This document shows positions 18,421 through 25,379 of a DNA stretch of 25,379 nucleotides, piece after piece. A model generated the notes under the pieces. The model saw only the letters and a program-made list of their open reading frames with translations. It searched no databases and was not told where the DNA came from. Where the stretch lies: NCBI GenBank assembly GCA_023375785.1, contig SZWC01000824.1:253156-278534 (forward strand), written 5' to 3'. The stretch's first letter is position 1. Each line of letters opens with the position of its first letter. The translations under genes were made by a program, and so were the position numbers. Origin of the DNA: Penium margaritaceum. Taxonomy: Eukaryota; Streptophyta; Zygnematophyceae; Desmidiales; Peniaceae.

Positions 18421-18790
18421 TGGCTGAAATTGGTTTGTTGCTCATCAAAGGAGGCCTGTACCTCACGAGGCTATTCACGATGGTATACGATGAGTTTGAT
18501 AGGTGCAACAAAACCAAGTTTTGGTTCGAGGACCTCGATTAGTGACAACGATTCACTCGCCAAGTCCCTGTACCACCAAACGGGGAGCTATGAAGGATGC
18601 TGTTGAAGGAATCCCACAACTCTGGCCCAGGTGGACACTTTGACAAGTGTTACAGCTACGACGTTGCACACAACTATTAGGACTAATAGCATAAGAGAAA
18701 CTACTACTATGATTCCTAAACTTGTTGTGGCCGGTATGGCAATGCCGTCCAGTTGGTAAACGCACTAGCAAGCAAGTATGTAAGAAAAAA
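18421..18790 (+). pseudogene. Possible integrase N-terminal remnant
   Basis: Downstream of RNase H the plus strand has short patches (SLAKSLYHQTGSYEG near 18555-18600) at the place where the gypsy integrase zinc domain would begin (L-x-x-x-(H)-x-x-x-x-G-H-x-G). The resemblance is weak and the expected HHCC residues are not secure. A second copy lies at 20332-20701. Confidence 0.25.
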
Positions 18791-19500
18791 CAGAAAGGGT
18801 TAGGCTAGGGAGATGTGCAAAGTCTGATAAGCTCCAATAGCTTAGTAGTAAAAAGAGAGATAACAATTGACAAACACATCATAAATACCTGCCGTGGTGC
18901 ACGGCAGGTTATGCACACAATAGTGCCAGTTTTTTCTTAAAACCCTCCCAAAACCATTACTTTGGCCGTCACTCTGCGTACACACATCAAATGTCAACAC
19001 CGTATGAAACTACAGATGCCGAATGTAAAGTTGGACACTACAAATGGTAAAATGCACAAGTGCAACATCAATCGGTGGACACAAAATACAAAACATTGTA
19101 ATCGGGCTCAAAAGCTCATCCACCAAGAAAACTCAAGCGGCTGTAGCAAACCTGCATAGCACTCCAGCTAGCACCCCCGACTCCTTGGTCCCTCTCTAAT
19201 AGTTGCTAGTGGATAGAGCCACCACCCGTTGATGCTTTGGTGCAAGCTAAGTCCACATCAAGGATTTAATCAAGCATGGACATGGATGAGTGGTCATAGT
19301 AAGCTGTACAAACACATGGGGACGACTCACATCACAACACTCCCCCATGACCTAATATAACTCATTTCCATACACGTGTAGAACTGAAAAAAGTGTGCAA
19401 CAAGATGCTCAACAGTAAAAATGCACACACACCCCACCCTCAACCACAGTCAGGCAAAGGGCAAAGTGTGACAAAGCGAATGGCCACCATGGAGAGTTTT
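18791..19500. other. No recognised gene (repeated at 20702-21411)
   Basis: AT-richer DNA with no domain in any frame apart from the hairpin. It may include the 3' end of the minus-strand copia element or its LTR. I saw no clear LTR ends. Confidence 0.4.
18888..18908. repeat. Perfect 8-bp hairpin (copy 1)
   Basis: CCTGCCGT and ACGGCAGG pair across a 5-base loop (GGTGC). An identical copy lies at 20799-20819 inside duplication copy 2. It sits between the gypsy and copia remnants. Confidence 0.75.
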
Positions 19501-19577
19501 GCGAGCAAATATCTTGGCAGGGAAGTCATCATGTTGCATGTCTATAACAACCCAGACAATGGCGATCACGTATCACT

Positions 19578-19945
19578 TTACAAGATGATGAATAAAGTGA
19601 TGCTCAAGTATACTGTACTTTGTGAATGCAGGAAACACACTTGATTTCTCTGCAATGGCAAAGTAATACTCTGTTTTTTACGGCAAAAAATGATACAAGG
19701 AAAAGACTCACGTACCTCAAGAAAAAGATGTAGCCACACCACCTTAGATCTCCCAGTTCCTAGCACAATGTACTCATCCTCTGATGAGCTACGTGTGATG
19801 TAGCCCAGCTTATCATTGCATGGTGACATAACGGTGCCACCCAGCAAAAACATATTGCTTCTCCAATTGCACCCATCAAGGCTTCAAGCCCAGTCACTAT
19901 TGTGGGCATCGATTACCACCAAACGCTAATGTTGAGAGCAGAGTC
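19578..19945 (-). pseudogene. Copia RNase H remnant, minus strand (duplicate)
   Basis: On the minus strand a broken upstream part reads VIDAHNSDWA, equivalent to the D-A-D-W-A-G motif. The ORF at 19578-19853 then has FLLGGTVMSPCNDKLGYITR, SSSEDEYIVLGTGRSKVVWL and a diverged tail matching the CDNQSAI...NPVFH...I-x-I-x-x-HFI region. This is the copia RNase H with the FxxGG...SWxSKKQ...SSxEAEY pattern. It is the duplicate of 21489-21856. Confidence 0.85.
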
Positions 19946-19965
19946 TAAGGTACGGTGTGGAAACC

Positions 19966-19966
19966 N
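19966..19966. other. Single N at duplication junction A
   Basis: The only ambiguous base lies exactly between the two 1,910-bp copies. It looks like a contig-join placeholder. Confidence 0.95.
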
Positions 19967-20798
19967 GAAATACATCATGGTCATTGACTCATCTGATCCA
20001 GCAATCGAGGTCATTCTCCTCCAGGACAATGGCGGTGGAAAACAACCGGTCCCTTACATCTTAGAAAAACTACACGGGGCATAAGTAAACTACTCGGTAA
20101 ATAAAAAGGACATGTTGGCGTTTGTGCATGTGTTTAAAATGCTGCAGTCCAATCTCGAATGGTGTCATCTGCACCAACCATCAGGCACTCAAACTCCTCA
20201 TGACTCAGTCAATTTTGAGCCTTTGAAAAACGAGGTGGATGGAGTTTCTGGAGTCCAATTCTGACTACGACATCGAGTACCAGCCTGAAAAACGGATCCA
20301 GTGGATGCTCTAAGTCAATGACTACACTTGATGGCTGAAATCGGTTTGTTGCTCATCAAAGGAGGCCTGTACCTCACGAGGCTATTCACGATGGTATACG
20401 ATGAGTTTGATAGGTGCAACAAAACCAAGTTTTGGTTCGAGGACCTCGATTAGTGACAACGATTCACTCGCCAAGTCCCTGTACCACCAAACGGGGAGCT
20501 ATGAAGGATGCTGTTGAAGGAATCCCACAACTCTGGCCCAGGTGGACACTTTGGCAAGTGTTACAGCTACGACGTTGCACACAACTATTAGGACTAATAG
20601 CACAAGAGAAACTACTACTATGATTCCTAAACTTGTTGTGCCCGGTATGGCAATGCCGTCCAGTTGGTAAACGCACTAGCAAGCAAGTATGTAAGAAAAA
20701 ACAGAAAGGGTTAGGCTAAGGAGATGTACAAAGTCTGATAAGCTCCAATAGCTTAGTAGTAAAAAGAGAGATAACAATTGACAAACACATCATGAATA

Positions 20799-20819
20799 CC
20801 TGCCGTGGTGCACGGCAGG
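20799..20819. repeat. Perfect 8-bp hairpin (copy 2)
   Basis: Duplicate of the hairpin at 18888-18908, without change. Confidence 0.75.
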
Positions 20820-21488
20820 TTATGCACACAATAGTGCCAGTTTTTTCTTAAAACCCTCCCAAAACCATTACTTTGGCCGTCACTCTGCGTACACACATCA
20901 AATGTTAACACCGTATGAACCTACAGATGCCGAATGTAAAGTTGGACACTACAAATGGTAAAATGCACAAGTGCGACATCAATCGATGGACACAAAATAC
21001 AAAACATTGTAATCGGGCTCAAAAGCTCATCCACCAAGAAAACTCAAGCGGCTGTAGCAAACCTGCATAGCACTCCAGCTAGCACCCCCGACTCCTTGGT
21101 CCCTCTCTAATAGTTGCTAGTGGATAGAGCCACCACCCGTTGATGCTTTGGTGCAAGCTAAGTCCACATCAAGGATTTAATCGAGCATGGACATGGATGA
21201 GTGGTCATAGTAAGCTGTACAAACACATGGGGACGACTCACATCACAACACTCCCCCATGACCTAATAGAACTCATTTCCATACACGTTTAGAACTGAAA
21301 AAAGTGTGCAACAAGATGCTCAACAGTAAAAATGCACACACACCCCACCCTCAACCACAGTCAGGCAAAGGGCAAAGTGTGACAAAGCAAATGGCCACCA
21401 TGGAGAGTTTTGCGAGCAAATATCTTGGCAGGGAAGTCATCATGTTACATGTCTATAACAACCCAGACAATGGCGATCACGTATCACT

Positions 21489-21856
21489 TTACAAGATGAT
21501 GAATAAAGTGATGCTCAAGTATACTGTACTTTGTGAATGCATGAAACACACTTGATTTCTCTGCAATGGCAAAGTAATACTCTGTTTTTTACGGCAAAAA
21601 ATGATACAAGGAAAAGACTCACGTACCTCAAGAAAAAGATGTAGCCACACCACCTTAGATCTCCCGGTTCCTAGCACAATGTACTCATCCTCTGATGAGC
21701 TACGTGTGATGTAGCCCAGCTTATCATTGCATGGTGACATAACGGTGCCACCCAGCAAAAACATATTGCTTCTCCAATTGCACCCATCAAGGCTTCAAGC
21801 CCAGTCACTATTGTGGGCATCGATTACCACCAAACGCTAATGTTGAGAGCAAAGTC
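21489..21856 (-). pseudogene. Copia RNase H remnant, minus strand
   Basis: Same as 19578-19945. At this copy the frame joins naturally to the copia RT on its 5' side: sequence just above 21876 reads RALHASVQVARFLVSTPYL, the usual lead-in to RNase H. This supports 21877 as an intact internal point of the copia element, with 19966 an artificial junction. Confidence 0.87.
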
Positions 21857-21877
21857 TAAGGTACGGTGTGGAAACCA

Positions 21878-22531
21878 GGAACCGCGCCACTTGCACAGAT
21901 GCGTGAAGGGCTCTCATCTGAGTCAACCTTAAAACCTATACAAGGACACTGATGGTGAAGGATATTTCAGGTCAGGTGGCCATGGCCAGGTACATGAAAG
22001 AGCCAATGAGGCACAAGTTTAGGGTCACATCCACTGACTCCCTCAGCTGTGCTAAATCATCCACGTTCATGGCATCTTGCCTGTCAGGTGTTATGGGGTG
22101 GAGGTTATGGGAACTGCACCAAAGAGGTCAACAAACCGCTCCCCCACAATGGGGGCGTAATGTGCCTAATATAGGCGTACTGTCCAGTCCTGAAGGTTGC
22201 GCATGATCTCTATCCCAAGGAAAATAGCTGTGGAACCAAGGTCCTTTATCTTCTAGGCAGCCTAATGGACTCCCTTGGCCACCTTCATGACCTCCATAAA
22301 AGGAGGCACAATCAGGTGGTTATCCACGTAGACAAGGACCATTGTGAGTCCCTTAGCTGTCGTTTAGGAAAGAGAAACAAGTCGGTGTCACTCTGTCCAT
22401 AACTGACATGTGTCAGTGTGCCAATGATGTCCTGCTGCTAGCACCGGGATGACAAATACAGATCGTACAAGGCCTTGCACAAGTGCCAAACCTTGTCACC
22501 GACCACAAAGCTAGGTGGCTCGACCATATAG
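21878..22531 (+). repeat. Tandem duplication B, copy 1 (654 bp)
   Basis: Matches 22533-23186 at a constant offset of 655, with about six substitutions and no indel seen (about 99% identity). It contains the C-terminal half of the copia RT (minus strand). Confidence 0.97.
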
Positions 22532-22532
22532 N
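22532..22532. other. Single N at duplication junction B
   Basis: Lies exactly between the two 654-bp copies, as at 19966. Confidence 0.95.
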
Positions 22533-23186
22533 GGAACCGCGTCACTTGCACAGATGCGTGAAGGGCTCTCATCTGAGTCAACCTTAAAACCTATACAAGG
22601 ACACTGATGGTGAAGGATATTTCAGGTCAGGTGGCCATGGCCAGGTACATGAAAGAGCCAATGAGGCACAAGTTTAGGGTCACATCCACTGACTCCCTCA
22701 GCTGTGCTAGATCATCCACGTTCATGGCATCTTGCCTGTCAGGTGTTATGGGGTGGAGGTTGTGGGAACTGCACCAAAGAGGTCAACAAACCGCTCCCCC
22801 ACAATGGGGGCGTAATGTGCCTAATATAGGCGTACTTTCCAGTCCTGAAGGTTGCGCATGATCTCTATCCCAAAGAAAATAGCTGTGGAACCAAGGTCCT
22901 TTATCTTCTAGGCAGCCTAATGGACTCCCTTGGCCTCCTTCATGACCTCCATAAAAGGAGGCACAATCAGGTGGTTATCCACGTAGACAAGGACCATTGT
23001 GAGTCCCTTAGCTGTCGTTTAGGAAAGAGAAACAAGTCGGTGTCACTCTGTCCATAACTGACATGTGTCAGTGTGCCAATGATGTCCTGCTGCTAGCACC
23101 GGGATGACAAATACAGATCGTACAAGGCCTTGCACAAGTGCCAAACCTTGTCACCGACCACAAAGCTAGGTGGCTCGACCATATAG
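22533..23186 (+). repeat. Tandem duplication B, copy 2 (654 bp)
   Basis: Second copy of 21878-22531. Its right end continues naturally into more copia RT sequence at 23187. Confidence 0.97.
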
Positions 23187-23588
23187 ATCTCCTCTAGACT
23201 GTCATGGAGGAATGCGTTATTCACATCCATCTGGTGCAAATCCAAGTCATTGTAAGCAACAACCCCAAATAGAGATCAATCAGTGGTCATACGGCCAACA
23301 GGTACTAAGGTGTTTGTGAAATCCACAATCTCATCCTATGAGAACCCCTTACCCATCAAGCAAGCCTTGTTGCAATCAATTGTGCCATCATGCTTCACCT
23401 TCTTCCAAATGTCTACTTGGCATGTACAGCCTTCCCTCCATGTGGGAGACCGACAAGCTCATAGACACCGTGCTCACCAATGGCTCTAAGCTCATCCTCA
23501 AAAGCAGCACGCCACAATTCTGCGTCCTCAGCTAAGATTTCCTCCTTCAACATTCTTGGATCAGGCGCCGTCATGGAATACCCCGGTG

Positions 23589-23757
23589 TTCCTTGAATTC
23601 GCACATTAGATTTTTGTGAATTATGTGATCCATGATTTCGTATAGGTTTTTCTGTTTGGAATTATTTTGGCGATCCTATTTGTGCGAATTCGCAAAGACC
23701 CTGCTCCTTGAATTCGACGAATGAGCAGGTTCATATTTTCTGTCATCCTTGATTTCG
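23589..23757 (+). repeat. Four subterminal-type TCCTTGA(A/T)TTCG motifs
   Basis: Variants occur at 23590-23601 (TTCCTTGAATTCG region), 23629-23640 (TCCATGATTTCG), 23705-23716 (TCCTTGAATTCG) and 23746-23757 (TCCTTGATTTCG). The palindrome TGCGAATTCGCA lies at 23683-23694. They sit between the end of copia similarity and the transposase, where a DNA transposon's terminal and subterminal repeats would be. Confidence 0.55.
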
Positions 23758-23962
23758 TACATCGCACGAACGGCTCTCCACGTGCACTGACACCGTGGAC
23801 GTTGGACCCGTCGCTTCGCACGGACGGCGGTGTGATTTCTTGTGTCCGTTGGCAAAACGTGCGTCGGTAAGCACTTTTACAGGCATCGTGTCCTGTCCTA
23901 CTGTCACTCATCCACCAATCGTGAACAATCACTACAACTGACCCGTCAGCATCACCGCCACC

Positions 23963-24388
23963 GTGGAGCGGTTCCTGCAAAAGGTGTCGCCAGAGGAGCG
24001 CATGCGTCGTCTGGAGTCCCAGCTTGGGCGTGCCGTACCACCCAGGCCGAAGCCGGAGAAACATCCAGTGGGTCGTCCTAGGAAGCCCACGACGCTGACG
24101 TTCGACGATTCAGTTCCCACAAGAGAAACTGCTTCGGCACATCACTCCCCGCGTGCGAACGATGCTCGCCCATCCAATGAGGTTCCTGCTGACTCTCCGT
24201 TGTCGCTTGTTCCGTCATGTTCGTCCAACAATGTCCATGGAAGCTCTCGCACGACGTCAACGCCGTCGGAGATGGGCGACAAGGGCACGGGAGCTGTACC
24301 ATCACCCCGGGCCACGGATGCCCGCCCTTCTGCCCTCGACAAGGGGAAGTCAAAGGTTGTGGAGGAGCATCCGAAGAAACGTTCGTGA
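23963..24388 (+). CDS. Transposase N-terminal region with AT-hook-like motif
   Basis: An ATG-led or upstream-open frame begins near ERFLQKVSPEERMRRLESQL. A GRPRK core within PVGRPRKPT (residues 36-44) resembles an AT-hook minor-groove DNA-binding motif. The rest is Ser/Pro/Thr/Arg-rich and probably disordered. The frame closes at TGA 24386-24388, next to a C-rich homopolymer (CCCCCTCCCCCC), after which the downstream part is in another phase. A one-base indel or sequencing error near 24380-24400 would join them. It could alternatively be a separate small ORF upstream of the transposase. In-frame GTG/ACC codons precede the ATG, so the start is uncertain. Confidence 0.5.
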   Translation: MERFLQKVSPEERMRRLESQLGRAVPPRPKPEKHPVGRPRKPTTLTFDDSVPTRETASAHHSPRANDARPSNEVPADSPLSLVPSCSSNNVHGSSRTTSTPSEMGDKGTGAVPSPRATDARPSALDKGKSKVVEEHPKKRS

Positions 24389-24394
24389 CCCCCT

Positions 24395-25379
24395 CCCCCC
24401 ACGAGCCAGGGGCACTCCGCATCGAGGAGCCGACGGAGCCGTTACCTCCATGCACTGACAGCGACAGCGGCAGCGACAGCGACAGCGACACTGCACACAG
24501 CAGTCGAGGTGCTGCCACGTCGTCCTCCTCCAGCAGTCAGGCGTCCGACGACTCTACGGACACTGAGTGCAACGCCATCGTCCCCGTGAGCGAGACGACG
24601 ACAACGGCCTCCACTTCAAGCAGCGGACAGCGGCAGCAGCGGGGACAGTACGCTGACTGGTTTGGGAGCGGACACTTCCCAGCCATCTACCGCGCTGTGA
24701 AAGCCCATCCCACCATGTACGCTGCAGTCAAGCACCTGAAGCGGACCTTCCGCACCCCTGACGGCATGAACGTGTTCAACCGACTGGCGGTTAGCACAGT
24801 GGCATCTTGGTTCGTTCCTGGGACCAAAANGTGCTGCGGGGAACCCATTGAACAGCAAGAGTATCCGCCGTGAGATTAGGGGTATCATCGGCCGTCATGC
24901 CCCCGACGACCTCGCAAACCTCGGCGATCGGGCTTTCGGCAGATCGTGGGTCCGCAAGTTTGTGACGAAGACTCTGGGTTGGTCGTGGCGTGCGGGGACC
25001 ACAGCTGCCCAAAAAGTTCCCGATGACTGGGAGGAGAAAGTGAAGAATTTTCACATGCGTGCAGCAGCACTTGTTTCCTACCATCAGATTCCGCCATGTT
25101 TTGTTATAAACGCAGATCACACGGCCATCCAGCTCGTTCCGGCCGCAGATCACACGTACGCGCCGAGAGGCGCAAGCGATGTGTCCATCATCGGGCTGGA
25201 CGACAAGCGTGCAATCACAGTTTTGGTGACATCCTCATTCGCAGGTGAATTCCTGCCACTGCAACTGATCTTTGCAGGCAAATCCAAACGCTGCCTGCCT
25301 AAGGGGCCGCACGCGCGTGAACTCCTTGACTGCGGATGGCTGCTGTCCCACACGCCCAATCACTGGGCGAATGGCGAGA
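24395..25379 (+). CDS. DDE transposase (CENP-B/pogo-like), partial
   Basis: The first part (phase 1) has an acidic Ser-Asp repeat (TDSDSGSDSDSDT) and a Ser-rich tract. A helical DNA-binding region follows: YADWFGSGHFPAIYRAVKAH and FNRLAVSTVASWF, ending at the N (24830). Downstream, in phase 2, are NSKSIRREIRGIIGRHAPDD and AFGRSWVRKFVTKTLGWSWR, a CENP-B/Tc5-type helix-turn-helix. The DDE_1-type catalytic core then begins with CFVINADHTAIQLVPA (first Asp in NADHT) and the typical strand GLDDKRAITVLVTSSFAGEF and LPLQLIFAGKSKRCLP. The second and third acids lie beyond the window. Ignoring the N joins the two phases exactly. The frame is otherwise open from 24395 to the window edge, so this copy may be intact or young. 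Confidence 0.85.
24456..24492 (+). repeat. GACAGC hexamer repeat encoding Ser-Asp
   Basis: About five imperfect GACAGC/GGCAGC units encode the acidic Ser-Asp tract of the transposase. It is a simple repeat within coding sequence. Confidence 0.85.
24830..24830. other. Single N inside the transposase
   Basis: Third ambiguous base. It shifts the transposase frame by one, and no duplication is seen around it. Omitting it restores one open frame across the junction, so it is probably an inserted placeholder. Confidence 0.85.

Larger units (their letters stand above)
18056..19965 (+). repeat. Tandem duplication A, copy 1 (1,910 bp)
   Basis: It is identical in length to 19967-21876 at a constant offset of 1,911, with about 21 substitutions and no indel seen by eye (about 98.9% identity). 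It contains the end of the gypsy RNase H (plus), a hairpin at 18888-18908, about 600 bases without a recognised gene, and a copia RNase H (minus) near its end. Confidence 0.97.
19967..21876 (+). repeat. Tandem duplication A, copy 2 (1,910 bp)
   Basis: Second copy of 18056-19965. Its right end joins the copia RT-RNase H coding region smoothly at 21877, whereas copy 1 ends at the N. Copy 2 therefore looks like the one with its natural right flank, and copy 1 the one with its natural left flank. Confidence 0.97.
21878..23604 (-). pseudogene. Copia reverse transcriptase remnant, minus strand
   Basis: On the minus strand the start is at about 23580: LKEEILAEDAELWRAAFEDE, then LRAIGEHGVYELVGLPHGGK. 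This is the copia RT lead-in (W-x-x-A-M-x-x-E-(I)-x-x-L-x-x-N-x-(T/V)W-E-L-V-P-L-P). Next, in broken frames, come AYNDLDLHQMDVNNAFLHDS and IYMVEPPSFVVGDKVWHLCK near 23150-23270. The active site reads VYVDNHLIV near 22319-22333 and again near 22974-22988, so YVDD has its second Asp as Asn. The 654-bp C-terminal part is present twice because of duplication B. The element is related to the plus-strand copia copy at 12.5-14.9 kb. Its 5' part is missing where the DNA transposon begins. Confidence 0.85.
23590..25379 (+). mobile_element. DNA transposon of the CENP-B/pogo-like DDE group, 3' truncated by window end
   Basis: A plus-strand transposase follows a block of short repeated motifs and interrupts a copia RT on its left. 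The left terminus is probably near 23590, but no terminal inverted repeat can be checked because the right end is outside the window. Confidence 0.65.

Noticed and set aside
18553-18771. Minus-strand 72-codon ORF present twice
   Set aside because: No domain. It exists twice only because of the 1,910-bp duplication.
21952-22206. Plus-strand ORF present twice (also 22607-22861)
   Set aside because: Antisense shadow of the copia RT; repeated only because of the 654-bp duplication.
18056-23186. CRISPR-like or satellite array
   Set aside because: Only two copies of each unit, of different lengths and each split by an N; no spacer structure.

Overview
This is eukaryotic, transposon-dominated DNA. 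The elements are of plant type: Ty3/gypsy-like and Ty1/copia-like retrotransposons, a primer-binding site matching plant initiator-Met tRNA, and a CENP-B/pogo-like DNA transposase. The best guess is the large genome of a streptophyte alga (Chara-like) or a related green lineage. That is inferred from TE style and is not proven. I recognise no intact host gene, tRNA, rRNA or CRISPR array.

Layout. 1-62 is a GT microsatellite. 63-1270 holds decayed, unrecognised reading frames on the minus strand. 1271-1283 is a primer-binding site (minus) and 1291-2241 is a candidate LTR. 2242-10244 is one large minus-strand LTR-retrotransposon polyprotein, cut off at its 5' side inside reverse transcriptase. 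Read 5'->3' on the minus strand it encodes: RT C-terminus, RNase H, a linker, a retropepsin-like aspartic protease, a Pro-rich then helical/coiled-coil region, an H2C2-DDE integrase, and a C-terminal array of about six PHD/RING-like zinc-binding modules. It stays in one frame for about 5.5 kb, then shifts once. It is interrupted by about 13 stops, nearly all explainable by C-to-T change at CGA or CAG codons.

10.25-10.64 kb is short GC-rich DNA with two perfect hairpins. About 10.65-15.1 kb is a decayed plus-strand Ty1/copia copy (possible gag, integrase C-terminus, RT, RNase H) with a diverged repeat at each side. 15.1-16.7 kb is unexplained. 16.7-18.4 kb is a plus-strand Ty3/gypsy remnant (gag, RT, RNase H) with no protease.

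18056-21876 is a 1,910-bp near-perfect tandem duplication split by a single N. 21878-23186 is a second one (654 bp) also split by a single N. Both look like unmerged contig overlaps. They lie across a minus-strand copia remnant related to the plus-strand one. From about 23.59 kb a DNA transposon begins, with repeated short motifs and then a plus-strand transposase that runs off the window. It contains a third N whose removal restores its frame.

The most interesting object is the 2.3-10.2 kb retrotransposon. It has an unusual domain order (protease downstream of RNase H), a large unknown domain before integrase, and a tandem PHD-like array where chromoviruses carry a chromodomain. This suggests, but does not prove, chromatin-directed integration by a histone-reader array.
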